Assembly (NCBI GenBank): GCA_004020875.1
Contig: SAPZ01000002.1
Coordinates: 124,001 to 188,000, forward strand
Direction of reading: 5' to 3'
DNA length: 64,000 nucleotides
DNA from: Mesorhizobium sp.
GTDB taxonomy: Bacteria; Pseudomonadota; Alphaproteobacteria; Rhizobiales; Rhizobiaceae
A program made the position numbers and the translations under genes. Position 1 is the stretch's first letter; every line of letters begins with the position of its first letter. The notes under the pieces are model-generated. The model was given only the letters and a program-made list of their open reading frames with translations, had not been told where the DNA came from and searched no databases. Below are positions 46,483 to 55,173 of the stretch, piece by piece.

Positions 46483-47799
46483 ATGTCTCGCATTATCGGC
46501 AGCAAGCCCGCCATATCGAGTATTTCACGACGCCGGTTCATCGCCACGTCGATGGCCGGCGGCGCAGCACTGGCATTCGGCCGCGGCAAGGCCTTCGCGC
46601 AAAGTGCCGACACGCTCAAGGTGGGCTTCGTCAGCCCGCGCACCGGCCCGCTCGCGGGCTTCGGCGAGACCGACGGCTATGTGCTCGACCTCGCCCGCAA
46701 GGCCTTGGCCAACGGCATCGAGCTCGGCGGCAAGAAATACAGCGTCGAGATCCTCGACCAGGACACCCAATCCGACCCGTCACGTGCCGGCCAGCTGGCA
46801 AAAGACCTGATCAACAACCAAGCCGTTGACCTGATGCTCGCCGTCTCCACGCCGGAGGTCATCAATCCGGTGGCGGATGCCTGCGAAGCGGCCGGCGTGC
46901 CCTGCCTTTCCACCGTCATGCCATGGGAGGCCTGGTATTTCGGCCGCGGCGCCAAACCGGGCGCCCCCTCGCCTTTCAAATGGACCTATCATTTCGGCTT
47001 CGGCGTCGGCGAATTCTTCAAGACCTACATTTCGCAGTGGAACCTGATCGAGACCAACAAGAAGGTTGGTGTCATGTATCCGAACGACGCGGACGGCAAC
47101 GCCATCCGCGCCAACCTTGCGCCGCTGCTGGCCAAGCAGGGCTTCACCATCGTCGATCCCGGCGCCTACGAGACCGGCACCACCGACTATTCCTCGCAGA
47201 TCGCGCTGTTCAAGCAGGAAGGCGTCGAGATTTTCAACTCCTTCCCGATCCCGCCCGATTTCGCCGCGTTCTGGCGCCAGGCAGCACAGCAGGGTTTGAC
47301 AAGGCAGATCAAGATCGCCCAGGTCGCCAAGACAGGCTTGTTCCCCTCCGACATCGAGGCGCTGGGCGACCTCGGCATGAAGATTGCGAGCGCCGCCTAT
47401 TGGCACAAGGCCTTCCCCTACAAGTCGCCGCTGACCGGCGTCTCGGGAACGGAACTGGCCGATGGCTACGAGGCGGCGAGCGGCAAGCAGTGGACGCAGC
47501 AGCTCGGCGCCTCGATGTCGCTGCTCGACGCCGGCTTCGAAGCCCTGAAGGCGAGCGCCAACGCCAAGGATAAGGCCGCTGTTGCAAAGGCGCTGAGCAC
47601 GCTCAAGACCGAGACGATGATCGGCAAGGTCGACTTCACCAGCGGCCCGGTCGCCAACGTCTCGCCCGGCCCGATCATCGGCACACAGTGGGTCCCCGCC
47701 AAGGAAGGCTCGAAGTTCCCGCTCGATTATGTCGTGACCGAGAACGCCACCGATCCGAAGGTTCCGGTCGAGGCCAAGCTCCAGCCGTATAACGGCTGA
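46483..47799 (+). CDS. pcaM: Aromatic-acid ABC importer substrate-binding protein (PcaM-like)
   Basis: A 438-residue LivK-type binding protein. It has a twin-arginine type leader: SRRRFIATSMAGGAALAFG then cleavage near AFA-QS, so it may be exported folded by Tat. The mature part starts LKVGFVSPRTGPLAGFGETD, as in receptor-family ligand-binding domains, with DQDTQSDPSRAGQLAKDLIN. In S. meliloti a PcaQ-controlled protocatechuate importer is called PcaMNVWX (known); the PcaQ box and position support the same role here. First gene of a rightward operon running to 53505. Confidence 0.82.
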   Translation: MSRIIGSKPAISSISRRRFIATSMAGGAALAFGRGKAFAQSADTLKVGFVSPRTGPLAGFGETDGYVLDLARKALANGIELGGKKYSVEILDQDTQSDPSRAGQLAKDLINNQAVDLMLAVSTPEVINPVADACEAAGVPCLSTVMPWEAWYFGRGAKPGAPSPFKWTYHFGFGVGEFFKTYISQWNLIETNKKVGVMYPNDADGNAIRANLAPLLAKQGFTIVDPGAYETGTTDYSSQIALFKQEGVEIFNSFPIPPDFAAFWRQAAQQGLTRQIKIAQVAKTGLFPSDIEALGDLGMKIASAAYWHKAFPYKSPLTGVSGTELADGYEAASGKQWTQQLGASMSLLDAGFEALKASANAKDKAAVAKALSTLKTETMIGKVDFTSGPVANVSPGPIIGTQWVPAKEGSKFPLDYVVTENATDPKVPVEAKLQPYNG

Positions 47800-47818
47800 T
47801 TAAGTCGAGGGCCGCATC

Positions 47819-48559
47819 GTGAACGCCACGCCCAACGGTGCGATCCTCAGCGCCGCCGGCATCCACAAGCGCTTCGGCGCGCTTGTGGTGCTCGACGACA
47901 TCGACTTCGTCATGGGTGCCGAAGAGGCGGTCGGCATCGTCGGCCCCAATGGCGCCGGCAAGACGACGCTGCTCAGCGTGCTTTCCGGCGCCTATCCACC
48001 AAGCGCCGGAACGATTGCCTTCAAGGGCAGCGACGTGACGGCGCTGCCAGCCACGCAGCGCTGCCGGCTGGGTCTGGTCAGCACCCATCAGGTACCGAAA
48101 CCCTTCGGCGGCATGACCGCTTTCGAGAATGTCTTCGTCGCCGCTTCGCATGGCGCCGGCCTCGGCCGCGACGAGGCCTATGAGGAAGCACTCGGCTCGC
48201 TGAAGCTCTGCGGCATGCTGGGCGTCGCTAACCGGCGCGCCGAGACGCTTGGCCTGCTCGACCGCAAGCGACTGGAGCTGGCGCGTGCGCTGGCGGCGAA
48301 GCCGTCGCTGCTTCTGCTCGACGAGATCGGTGGCGGCCTGACTGACGGCGAGGCCGGCGAGCTCGTCGAGACCATCCGCGAATTGCGCCGCCGCAGGATC
48401 GGCATTGTCTGGATCGAGCACATCGTCCACATCCTGCTGCAGGTGGCCGAGCGACTGATCTGCATGGATGCGGGAAAGATCATCGCCGACGGCGACCCGC
48501 AAGCGGTAATGGCCGACCCGCTGGTGATCAGCGCCTATCTCGGCGGAGGCCCGAAATGA
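47819..48559 (+). CDS. Branched-chain-type ABC ATPase (LivG-like) with divergent signature
   Basis: A 246-residue ATPase starting at GTG 47819 with GAGGG upstream. Walker A is GPNGAGKTTLLSVLSG, Q-loop VSTHQVPKPFGGMT, Walker B SLLLLDEIGGGLTDGE, H-loop WIEHIVHILL. Where LivG has LSYGQQRR, this protein reads LGLLDRKRLELARAL, so the ABC signature is lost. It presumably pairs with the normal ATPase that follows, giving one active and one weak site (inference). Confidence 0.87.
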   Translation: MNATPNGAILSAAGIHKRFGALVVLDDIDFVMGAEEAVGIVGPNGAGKTTLLSVLSGAYPPSAGTIAFKGSDVTALPATQRCRLGLVSTHQVPKPFGGMTAFENVFVAASHGAGLGRDEAYEEALGSLKLCGMLGVANRRAETLGLLDRKRLELARALAAKPSLLLLDEIGGGLTDGEAGELVETIRELRRRRIGIVWIEHIVHILLQVAERLICMDAGKIIADGDPQAVMADPLVISAYLGGGPK

Positions 48560-49284
48560 GCCTGCTGTCGGTCGAGGATCTGGTTGTCCGGCACGGCCTG
48601 CTGCAGGCGGTGCGCGGCGTGACCTTCAGCATCGAGCGCGGCGAGACCTTGGCGCTGGTCGGCGCCAATGGCGCGGGAAAGACGACGTTGCTGCGGGCGA
48701 TCGCCGGCGCCCACCAGGCCACTTCGGGCCGCGTGGTCTTCGACGGCGCCGACCTTTCCGGCGTGCCTTCGCATGAACGCGTCCGCAAGGGCGTGGCGCT
48801 GGTGCCCGAAGGCCGGCGGCTGTTCGTGCAGATGACGGTCGAGGAAAACCTTCTGCTTGGCCGCACCGCCGGCCGCCCCGGCGACTGGAGCGTCGAGCGC
48901 GTGCTGGAAACCTTCCCCAACCTCAAGCCGCGCCGCCACGCCAAGGCCGGGCATCTCTCCGGCGGTGAGCAGCAGGCGACGGCAATCGGCCGCGCGCTGA
49001 TGAGCAATCCCGACCTGCTCCTGCTCGACGAGGTCTCGCTCGGCCTGTCGCCGCTGGTCGTCGATCGCGTCTATGCCTCCCTTCAGGGTCTGATCAGCTC
49101 CGGCACCACGATCGTCCTCGTCGAGCAGGATCTCAACCGTGCCCTCTCGGTCTCCAACAAGGTCATCTGCATGCTGGAGGGCCGGGTCGCGCTTGCAGGC
49201 GACAGCAAGAACGTCTCGCGCGACGAGGTGACCAAAGCCTATTTCGGCCTGCACCGCAAAGCCGCCGGAGGCGTGCCGGCATGA
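48556..49284 (+). CDS. Branched-chain-type ABC ATPase (LivF-like)
   Basis: A 242-residue ATPase with Walker A GANGAGKTTLLRAIAG, Q-loop region LVPEGRRLFVQMTVEENL, intact signature LSGGEQQATAIGRAL, Walker B LLLLDEVSLGLSP and H-loop VEQDLNRAL. It partners the LivG-like protein at 47819-48559. Start and stop overlap both neighbours by four bases, so the ABC genes are translationally coupled. Confidence 0.92.
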   Translation: MSLLSVEDLVVRHGLLQAVRGVTFSIERGETLALVGANGAGKTTLLRAIAGAHQATSGRVVFDGADLSGVPSHERVRKGVALVPEGRRLFVQMTVEENLLLGRTAGRPGDWSVERVLETFPNLKPRRHAKAGHLSGGEQQATAIGRALMSNPDLLLLDEVSLGLSPLVVDRVYASLQGLISSGTTIVLVEQDLNRALSVSNKVICMLEGRVALAGDSKNVSRDEVTKAYFGLHRKAAGGVPA

Positions 49285-50177
49285 CCAACCAGATCGTGCA
49301 GGGCATCCTGCTTGGCGGCTATTACGCGCTGATCGCCTGCGGCCTCTCCTTCATGTTCTCGGTGATGCGCATCATCAATCTCGCGCATGGCAGCCTGGCA
49401 ATACTCTCGGCCTTCGCGCTGTGGCTGCTCGCCTCGCGCTTCCACATCTCGCCTTTCCTCGGCCTCGCCATCGTGTTGCCGCTGATGGCCGTGATCGGTT
49501 GGGCTTTGCAGCGCTTCCTGCTCGAGCGCAGCGCCCGCGGCGGCGCGCTCCTACCGATCCTCACCACCTTCGGTCTGGCCATCGTCATCGACAATGTGCT
49601 GTTCGAGCAGTTCGGCGCCGACACGCGCTCGCTGGCGCCCTTTATCGGCAGCCTGTCCTACGATTCCTGGGAATGGCCGGGCAGCATCTATGTCGGCAAG
49701 CTCGCGGTGATCATCTTCGTCACCGCCGTCGTCCTGCTCGGCGGACTGCAGCTCTTCCTTACCCGTACCGGGCTCGGCCGCTCGATCCGCGCCACTTCGG
49801 AAGACCCCGATACCGCCGGCCTCGTCGGCGTCGATGCGCGCCGCGCTAACGCCTTGGCCGCCGCCATCGCCATGGTCACGGTCGGTCTCGCCGGCGCCTT
49901 CCTCGGCATGCGCGCCACCTTCGATCCCTACGCCGGCGCGACGCAATTGCTGTTCGCCTTCGAGGCCGCCGTCATCGGCGGCGCCGGTTCGCTCTGGGGC
50001 ACGCTGGTCGGCGGCATCGTGCTGGCGCTCGCCCAGACGCTTGGCGCCAAGATCCACCCGCAAGGTTTTCTCATCGGCGGCCATGTCGCCTTCCTGATCG
50101 TGCTGTTCATCCGGCTCTCCACCTCCGGCATCGGCCTGCGCGGCTTGCTGCATCTCCCCACGGGGAAGACGCCATGA
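49281..50177 (+). CDS. Branched-chain-type ABC permease (LivH-like)
   Basis: A 298-residue membrane protein with about eight hydrophobic segments. It begins MTNQIVQGILLGGYYALIAC, the typical LivH opening, with MRIINLAHGSLAIL next and the ATPase-docking region LGRSIRATSEDPDTAGLVGV near residue 170. VIGGAGSLWGTLVGGIVLAL lies near residue 235. Overlaps both neighbours by four bases. Confidence 0.92.
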   Translation: MTNQIVQGILLGGYYALIACGLSFMFSVMRIINLAHGSLAILSAFALWLLASRFHISPFLGLAIVLPLMAVIGWALQRFLLERSARGGALLPILTTFGLAIVIDNVLFEQFGADTRSLAPFIGSLSYDSWEWPGSIYVGKLAVIIFVTAVVLLGGLQLFLTRTGLGRSIRATSEDPDTAGLVGVDARRANALAAAIAMVTVGLAGAFLGMRATFDPYAGATQLLFAFEAAVIGGAGSLWGTLVGGIVLALAQTLGAKIHPQGFLIGGHVAFLIVLFIRLSTSGIGLRGLLHLPTGKTP

Positions 50178-51235
50178 GCGCCGCCTCCCCCGTCATCGAA
50201 CGCGGCACCGCCGCATCGCGCATCGCCGGCATCGGCGTCATTGCGATCATCTTGCTGCTCGCCCTTGCGCCGCAGTTCCTTTCCGCAGGCGCGGTCGATC
50301 GCATGACCGCTTTGTTCATCTATGTGATCCTCGCCGCGATGTGGAATGCGCTCGCTGGGTTCGGCGGTCTAGTCTCCGTCGGCCAGCAGGTGTTCTTCGG
50401 CCTCGGCGCCTACTTCGCCGTCCGTCTCGCCAATGCCGGGCTCAATCCGTTCGTCTCGCTGTTCGTGTCGGCGGTCGTCGTCGGCGCCGTATCCTGGCCG
50501 ATCTCGCTGTTCATGCTGCGCTTGAGGAACGGCGAGTTCGCTATCGGCATGTGGGTCATAGCGGCACTCACCCACCTTCTCGTCAATCTCGACCGGCTGA
50601 TCCAGGGCGAGACCGGCACTTCGCTGATCTCGCTCAATGTCTACGACGCGTCAACACGCAGGCTGATCATTTACTGGCTGGCGCTGGCCTCGATGACGGC
50701 GCTGCTCGCGATCCTGTTCGGCTTGCTGCGCGGCAGCACGGGCGCTGCGATCCGCGCCATCCGCGACAATGAGGACGCGGCAGCCTCCATCGGCGTGCGC
50801 GTCACCGGCACCAAGCGGCTGCTCTTCGTGCTCGCCGCTTTCGGCATCGGCGTCGCCGGCGCGCTGTGGCTGGCGACCGCGATCACCTTCCAGCCGAAAA
50901 CCTATTTCAGCGTGCAGTGGACGGCCTACATGATCTTCATGGTGCTGGTCGGCGGCATCGGCACCTTCGAGGGCGCCATCCTCGGCGCGCTGCTGTTCTT
51001 TCTCATCGAGACGTGGTTCGGCGGCACCGGCGTCTGGTACCTCATCGGCCTCGGCGCCACGGCGCTGGTCTTCTCGCTGCTCTTGCCGCGCGGTCTGTGG
51101 GGCACGCTCGAAGAACGCTTCGGCTGGCGCCTGTTGTCGGTCGGCTACCGTGTCAGGCTTCCTATCAACGCAAGCGACACTGCCGGTGGGACCGCTTCGC
51201 CGGGACAGGTATCAACATCTCGGGAGAAAGCGTGA
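50174..51235 (+). CDS. Branched-chain-type ABC permease (LivM-like)
   Basis: A 353-residue permease. AMWNALAGFGGLVSVGQQVF is the LivM opening, the ATPase-docking region reads TGAAIRAIRDNEDAAASIGV, and MVLVGGIGTFEGAILGALLF lies near residue 255. It completes the five-part importer. Its stop overlaps the GTG of the SDR gene, so the catabolic genes that follow are in the same transcript. Confidence 0.92.
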   Translation: MSAASPVIERGTAASRIAGIGVIAIILLLALAPQFLSAGAVDRMTALFIYVILAAMWNALAGFGGLVSVGQQVFFGLGAYFAVRLANAGLNPFVSLFVSAVVVGAVSWPISLFMLRLRNGEFAIGMWVIAALTHLLVNLDRLIQGETGTSLISLNVYDASTRRLIIYWLALASMTALLAILFGLLRGSTGAAIRAIRDNEDAAASIGVRVTGTKRLLFVLAAFGIGVAGALWLATAITFQPKTYFSVQWTAYMIFMVLVGGIGTFEGAILGALLFFLIETWFGGTGVWYLIGLGATALVFSLLLPRGLWGTLEERFGWRLLSVGYRVRLPINASDTAGGTASPGQVSTSREKA

Positions 51236-52023
51236 GCATGCTGTTCGGCAAGACGATCCTCATCACCGGCGTCGCCTCGGGCATCGGCGCCCGCACGGCG
51301 GAACTGGCGGGCCAACTTGGCGCCGATGTGATCGGCGTCGACATGCGCGAGCCAGCCGATCATCAGGGCACCTTCGTCAAGGCCGACATCTCGACCAAGG
51401 CCGGCGTCGATGATCTCGTCGCGCGGCTGCCGCAGCGTCTGGACGCGTTGTGCAACGTCGCCGGCCTCTCCGGCAACACCGGTGCCGCGGCGACGCTTGC
51501 TGTCAACTTCTATGGCCTGCGCGCGCTTTCGGAAGCGCTGGTGCCAAAACTTCGCGAGGGCGGCGCCATCCTCAACGTCGCCTCGATTGCCGGCTTCGGG
51601 TGGCGCGCCAACTTGAACCGCGCCGCCTCGATGGTCAGCGTCGAAGGTTTTCCCGATGTCGCCAAGGTGATTGCCGACCACGCGGTTAAGAACGAGGAAG
51701 GCTATCCGGTCTCGAAGGAGCTCTTGCTCCTGTGGACGTTCCGCGCCGCGCATCAGGACCTGTTCAAGAGCCGCGGCATCCGCGTCAACGCGGTCAGCCC
51801 AGGTCCGGTCGAGACGCCGATCCTGAAACAGTTCCGCACCGTGTTGGGCGACGCCCGCGTCGACAGCGATATCGCTCGGGTCGGCCGCGCAGGGACATCG
51901 GGCGATATCGCGCCCGTGGTGCTGTTCCTGTGCTCGGATGGCGCACGCTGGATCAACGGCGCCAATGTGCCCGTCGACGGCGGCCTCGAAGCCTCTATCA
52001 ACGCCGAAGTGCTCGGCTTCTGA
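51232..52023 (+). CDS. Coniferyl-alcohol-dehydrogenase-like SDR
   Basis: A 263-residue classical SDR. Cofactor motif ITGVASGIGARTAEL, NNAG-equivalent NVAGLSGNTG, catalytic serine in NVASIAGFGW and YxxxK as YPVSKELL, then VNAVSPGPVETPILKQF and the tail WINGANVPVDGGLEASI. The long insertion between Ser and Tyr and the WINGxNxPVDGGL tail recall coniferyl alcohol dehydrogenase of Pseudomonas. It would oxidise a lignin-type aromatic alcohol to the aldehyde for the next enzyme. GTG at 51232 has GGGAG upstream; ATG at 51238 is an alternative. Confidence 0.8.
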   Translation: MSMLFGKTILITGVASGIGARTAELAGQLGADVIGVDMREPADHQGTFVKADISTKAGVDDLVARLPQRLDALCNVAGLSGNTGAAATLAVNFYGLRALSEALVPKLREGGAILNVASIAGFGWRANLNRAASMVSVEGFPDVAKVIADHAVKNEEGYPVSKELLLLWTFRAAHQDLFKSRGIRVNAVSPGPVETPILKQFRTVLGDARVDSDIARVGRAGTSGDIAPVVLFLCSDGARWINGANVPVDGGLEASINAEVLGF

Positions 52024-52059
52024 TTTTGCGACGCTCCATCGGGAGCGAGGGAGAGAACA

Positions 52060-53505
52060 ATGGATATCGGACTTCTGATCGACGGCGACGAGCGGGCGGC
52101 CACCGGCAAGGCCTCCTACGAACGCCTGGACCCGTTCACCGGCAAGCTGGCGACGCGCGCCGCGGCGGCCAGCATCGCCGACGCCAATGCCGCCGCCGAG
52201 GCGGCAGCCGCTGCTTTCGATGCCTGGTCGAAGACCGGCCCGGGCGAGCGCCGCGCTTTGCTTTCCAAAGCTGCCGACGTCATGGCTTCCAAAGTCGGCG
52301 AGTTCACGCGGTTGATGATGGAAGAGACCGGCGCCACCGGCCCCTGGGCCGGCTTCAACGTCATGCTGGCGTCCAACATGCTGCGCGAGGCGGCGGCGAT
52401 GACGACGCAGATTTCCGGCGAGGTTATTCCATCCGACAAGCCCGGCACGCTCGCTATGGCGATCCGTCAGCCGGCCGGCGTCTGCCTCGGCATCGCGCCG
52501 TGGAACGCGCCGGTCATCCTCGGCACGCGCGCGCTTGCCATGCCGCTCGCCTGCGGCAACACGGTGGTGCTGAAGGCGTCCGAAATGTGCCCCGGCACGC
52601 ACCGCCTGATCGGCCAGGTGCTGGTGGAGGCCGGCCTACCCAAGGGCGTCGTTAACGTCGTCACCAACGACCCGAAGGACGCGGCGGCAATCGTCGAGGC
52701 GCTGATAGCGCATCCGGCGGTGAAGCGCGTCAACTTCACCGGTTCGACCAAGGTCGGCCGTATCATTGCCGAGATCTCGGGCCGGCACCTCAAGCCCGCT
52801 TTGCTCGAGCTCGGCGGCAAGGCGCCGCTGGTCGTGCTCGACGACGCCGATATCGACGCAGCGGTGAATGCCGCAGTTTTCGGCGCCTTCATGCATCAGG
52901 GCCAGATCTGCATGTCGACAGAGCGACTGATCGTGGATGAGAAGATCGCCGACGAATTCGTCGCCAAGCTCGCTGCACGTGCATCGAGACTTCCGGCCGG
53001 CGACCCGCGCGGCCATGTCGTGCTCGGCTCGCTGATCAGCAGCCAGGCCGCCGACAAGATGGAGGAGCTGATCGCCGACGCAACTGCGAAGAGCGCGACG
53101 CTCGCAGCTGGCGGCAAGCGCACCGGCACGGTCGTGGAAGCCACGCTCCTCGATCACGTGACGCCCGCAATGCGCGTCTACGCGGAAGAATCCTTCGGCC
53201 CGGTGAAGCCGGTCATTCGCGTGAAAGGCGAGGACGAAGCGGTACGCGTCGCCAACGACACCGAATACGGCCTGTCGTCCGCCGTCTTCAGCCGCGACAT
53301 CCGCCGCGCTATGGCTGTCGCCGCGCGCATCCAGGCCGGCATCTGCCACATCAACGGCCCGACGGTCGGCGACGAGGCGCAGATGCCGTTCGGCGGCGTC
53401 AAGGGTTCGGGCTATGGCCGCTTCGGCGGCAAGGCCTCGATCGCCGAGTTCACCGACCTGCGCTGGGTGACGATCGAGGACCCGGGCCAGCACTACCCGT
53501 TCTGA
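52060..53505 (+). CDS. Aromatic aldehyde dehydrogenase (vanillin/salicylaldehyde dehydrogenase type)
   Basis: A 481-residue NAD(P)-dependent aldehyde dehydrogenase. Key residues: asparagine in GIAPWNAPVIL near residue 145, glutamate in PALLELGGKAPLVVL near residue 250, cysteine in FMHQGQICMSTERL near residue 285 and the PF motif EESFGPVKPVI. The length and the QICMSTERL segment match the vanillin/salicylaldehyde branch. In the operon it follows an aromatic-alcohol SDR and an aromatic-acid importer, so it likely yields benzoate-type acids for the pca route. Convergent with the epimerase gene at 36 bases. Confidence 0.85.
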   Translation: MDIGLLIDGDERAATGKASYERLDPFTGKLATRAAAASIADANAAAEAAAAAFDAWSKTGPGERRALLSKAADVMASKVGEFTRLMMEETGATGPWAGFNVMLASNMLREAAAMTTQISGEVIPSDKPGTLAMAIRQPAGVCLGIAPWNAPVILGTRALAMPLACGNTVVLKASEMCPGTHRLIGQVLVEAGLPKGVVNVVTNDPKDAAAIVEALIAHPAVKRVNFTGSTKVGRIIAEISGRHLKPALLELGGKAPLVVLDDADIDAAVNAAVFGAFMHQGQICMSTERLIVDEKIADEFVAKLAARASRLPAGDPRGHVVLGSLISSQAADKMEELIADATAKSATLAAGGKRTGTVVEATLLDHVTPAMRVYAEESFGPVKPVIRVKGEDEAVRVANDTEYGLSSAVFSRDIRRAMAVAARIQAGICHINGPTVGDEAQMPFGGVKGSGYGRFGGKASIAEFTDLRWVTIEDPGQHYPF

Positions 53506-53540
53506 TTCTTCCTTCCCCTTGCGGGAGAAGGAAAGAACCC

Positions 53541-54395
53541 TCACCCCAGCGTCAGCCCCGCCTTCCTCGCTTCCTCGCGCAGGAACGGCAGCCCGACCTC
53601 GATGACGTCCCTTGGATCCTCGGCCACCGGCCGCCACACCGCCAGCCCGCCGGCAATGTCGACATCGACATGGTTCATGCTTTCGAGCGTGATCGCGCCC
53701 TGATAGCCGATGTCGGCGATCGCCTTCATGCAGGCGGCCCAGTTGAGCATACCGCGCCCCGGCACGCCGCGATTGGCTTCCGACACATGGACGTAGCCGA
53801 GATAGGGCGCCGCCGCCTCAAAGCCGGCGGCAAAACTCTCTTCCTCGATATGCATGTGGTAGGTGTCGAGATGGATGAAGATGTTTTCGGCACCCACCCG
53901 CTCGACGATCCGTGCTGCATCGACGCCGCGATTGATCAGATGCGTCTCATAGCGATTGCAGGGCTCGATGCCGACTTTGAGGCTGCGGGACTTCGCCGAT
54001 TTCGCCGCGCGTTCGAGGAAGCGGCACATGCCGTCGATCTCGCGCTGCGTCGGTGCCCGCCCGGTGGTCTTGCCGATGGTGCCATAGGTGACGCCGCCCA
54101 GCGCCTCGGCGCCGATCTCGTTGCAGATCTTGAAGGCAGGTTGCAGGAAGTCGAGCGCCTCGTCGGGCCGTTCGACAACGTCGAGAGCGCGCGGCAGGCC
54201 GAGCGACGGGATCAGCTCAACGCCATAATGATTTGCGAAACCTCGCGTGCGCTTGGTGTCGATCTCCTCCGGTCGCAACAGCGGGATCTCCATCAGGCCG
54301 ATGCCAAGTTCCTTCAGCCGGTCCATCTGCGGCTCGATGCGGGCGAGATCCCAGACCGGCGCGATGGCGAAAGTGTGCAGTCCGAACGTGTTCAT
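53541..54395 (-). CDS. Sugar phosphate isomerase/epimerase family protein (TIM barrel)
   Basis: A 284-residue AP-endonuclease-2-type TIM barrel, like D-tagatose 3-epimerase and hydroxypyruvate isomerase. Metal ligands are suggested by KVGIEPCNRYETHLIN (Glu), IFIHLDTYHMHIEE (Asp, His), YVHVSEANRGVPGRGML (His) and GAITLESMNHVD (Glu). The Gly-Ile-Glu-Pro-x-Asn-Arg block is typical of ketose 3-epimerases. Start at 54395, just after the ATPase stop; in-frame Met codons at 54413 and 54431 would overlap it. Last gene of a LacI-headed sugar operon. Confidence 0.85.
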   Translation of the reverse strand: MNTFGLHTFAIAPVWDLARIEPQMDRLKELGIGLMEIPLLRPEEIDTKRTRGFANHYGVELIPSLGLPRALDVVERPDEALDFLQPAFKICNEIGAEALGGVTYGTIGKTTGRAPTQREIDGMCRFLERAAKSAKSRSLKVGIEPCNRYETHLINRGVDAARIVERVGAENIFIHLDTYHMHIEEESFAAGFEAAAPYLGYVHVSEANRGVPGRGMLNWAACMKAIADIGYQGAITLESMNHVDVDIAGGLAVWRPVAEDPRDVIEVGLPFLREEARKAGLTLG

Positions 54396-54396
54396 A

Positions 54397-55173
54397 TCAG
54401 CCTCGCTGTTCATGCGCCGCCGCGGCGGCAATGTCGCCGCCGCCGACGATGCGGCTGACGACTTCGTTCATGTTGGTCCTGGCGGTGACGAGATCGGCAT
54501 CCGCCCTGCCGTGGCGCAGCACGACGATGCGGTCGGTGACCGACAACACGTCGTTCAGCCGGTGCGAGATTAGGATGACGGCGATGCCTTCAGACTTCAG
54601 CCGCCTGATGAGATCGAGCACGCTCTGCACCTCACGCACGGCAAGGGCTGCCGTCGGCTCATCCATGATGACGAGCTTCGGGTTGAAGGTGAGCGCCCGC
54701 GCAATCGCCACCGTCTGCTGCTGGCCGCCGGAAAACGACCCGACGGAGCGGTTGATCGACGGCAGATGCGCGCCGAGCCGCTCGATCATTTTTGCGGCCT
54801 GGCGGTCCATCTCGCCTTTGTCGACGAAGCCGGGGAACAGGCCGAACAGCCGCTTCGTCGGTTCGCGCCCTAGGAAGATGTTCGACGCCACGTCCTGCTG
54901 CTTGGCCAGCGAAAGATCCTGGTAGATCATTTCGATGCCAAGCTGGCGGCGCTGGCCGGGGTCGAGCGCAAGGATGTCCTTGCCGTCGAACTCGATCGAG
55001 CCCGAGTCGGCGCGGTAGATGCCGGTGATGGTCTTCATCAGCGTCGACTTGCCGGCCCCATTGTCGCCGACCAGCCCGACCACCTCCCCGGCCGCGACTG
55101 ACAGATCGACGCCATGCAGCACGTCAACAGCGCCGAAGCTTTTGCGGATGCCGCGAAGCGAAAGGAGGGTCAT
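54397..55173 (-). CDS. Sugar ABC transporter ATP-binding protein (single-domain)
   Basis: A 258-residue FrcA-type ATPase: Walker A GDNGAGKSTLMKTITG, Q-loop IYQDLSLAKQQDV, signature FSGGQQQTVAIARAL, Walker B LVIMDEPTAALAV, H-loop LISHRLNDVL. It overlaps the permease by four bases and ends two bases before the epimerase start. The C-terminal tail is alanine/histidine-rich (AAAAHEQRG). Confidence 0.92.
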   Translation of the reverse strand: MTLLSLRGIRKSFGAVDVLHGVDLSVAAGEVVGLVGDNGAGKSTLMKTITGIYRADSGSIEFDGKDILALDPGQRRQLGIEMIYQDLSLAKQQDVASNIFLGREPTKRLFGLFPGFVDKGEMDRQAAKMIERLGAHLPSINRSVGSFSGGQQQTVAIARALTFNPKLVIMDEPTAALAVREVQSVLDLIRRLKSEGIAVILISHRLNDVLSVTDRIVVLRHGRADADLVTARTNMNEVVSRIVGGGDIAAAAAHEQRG

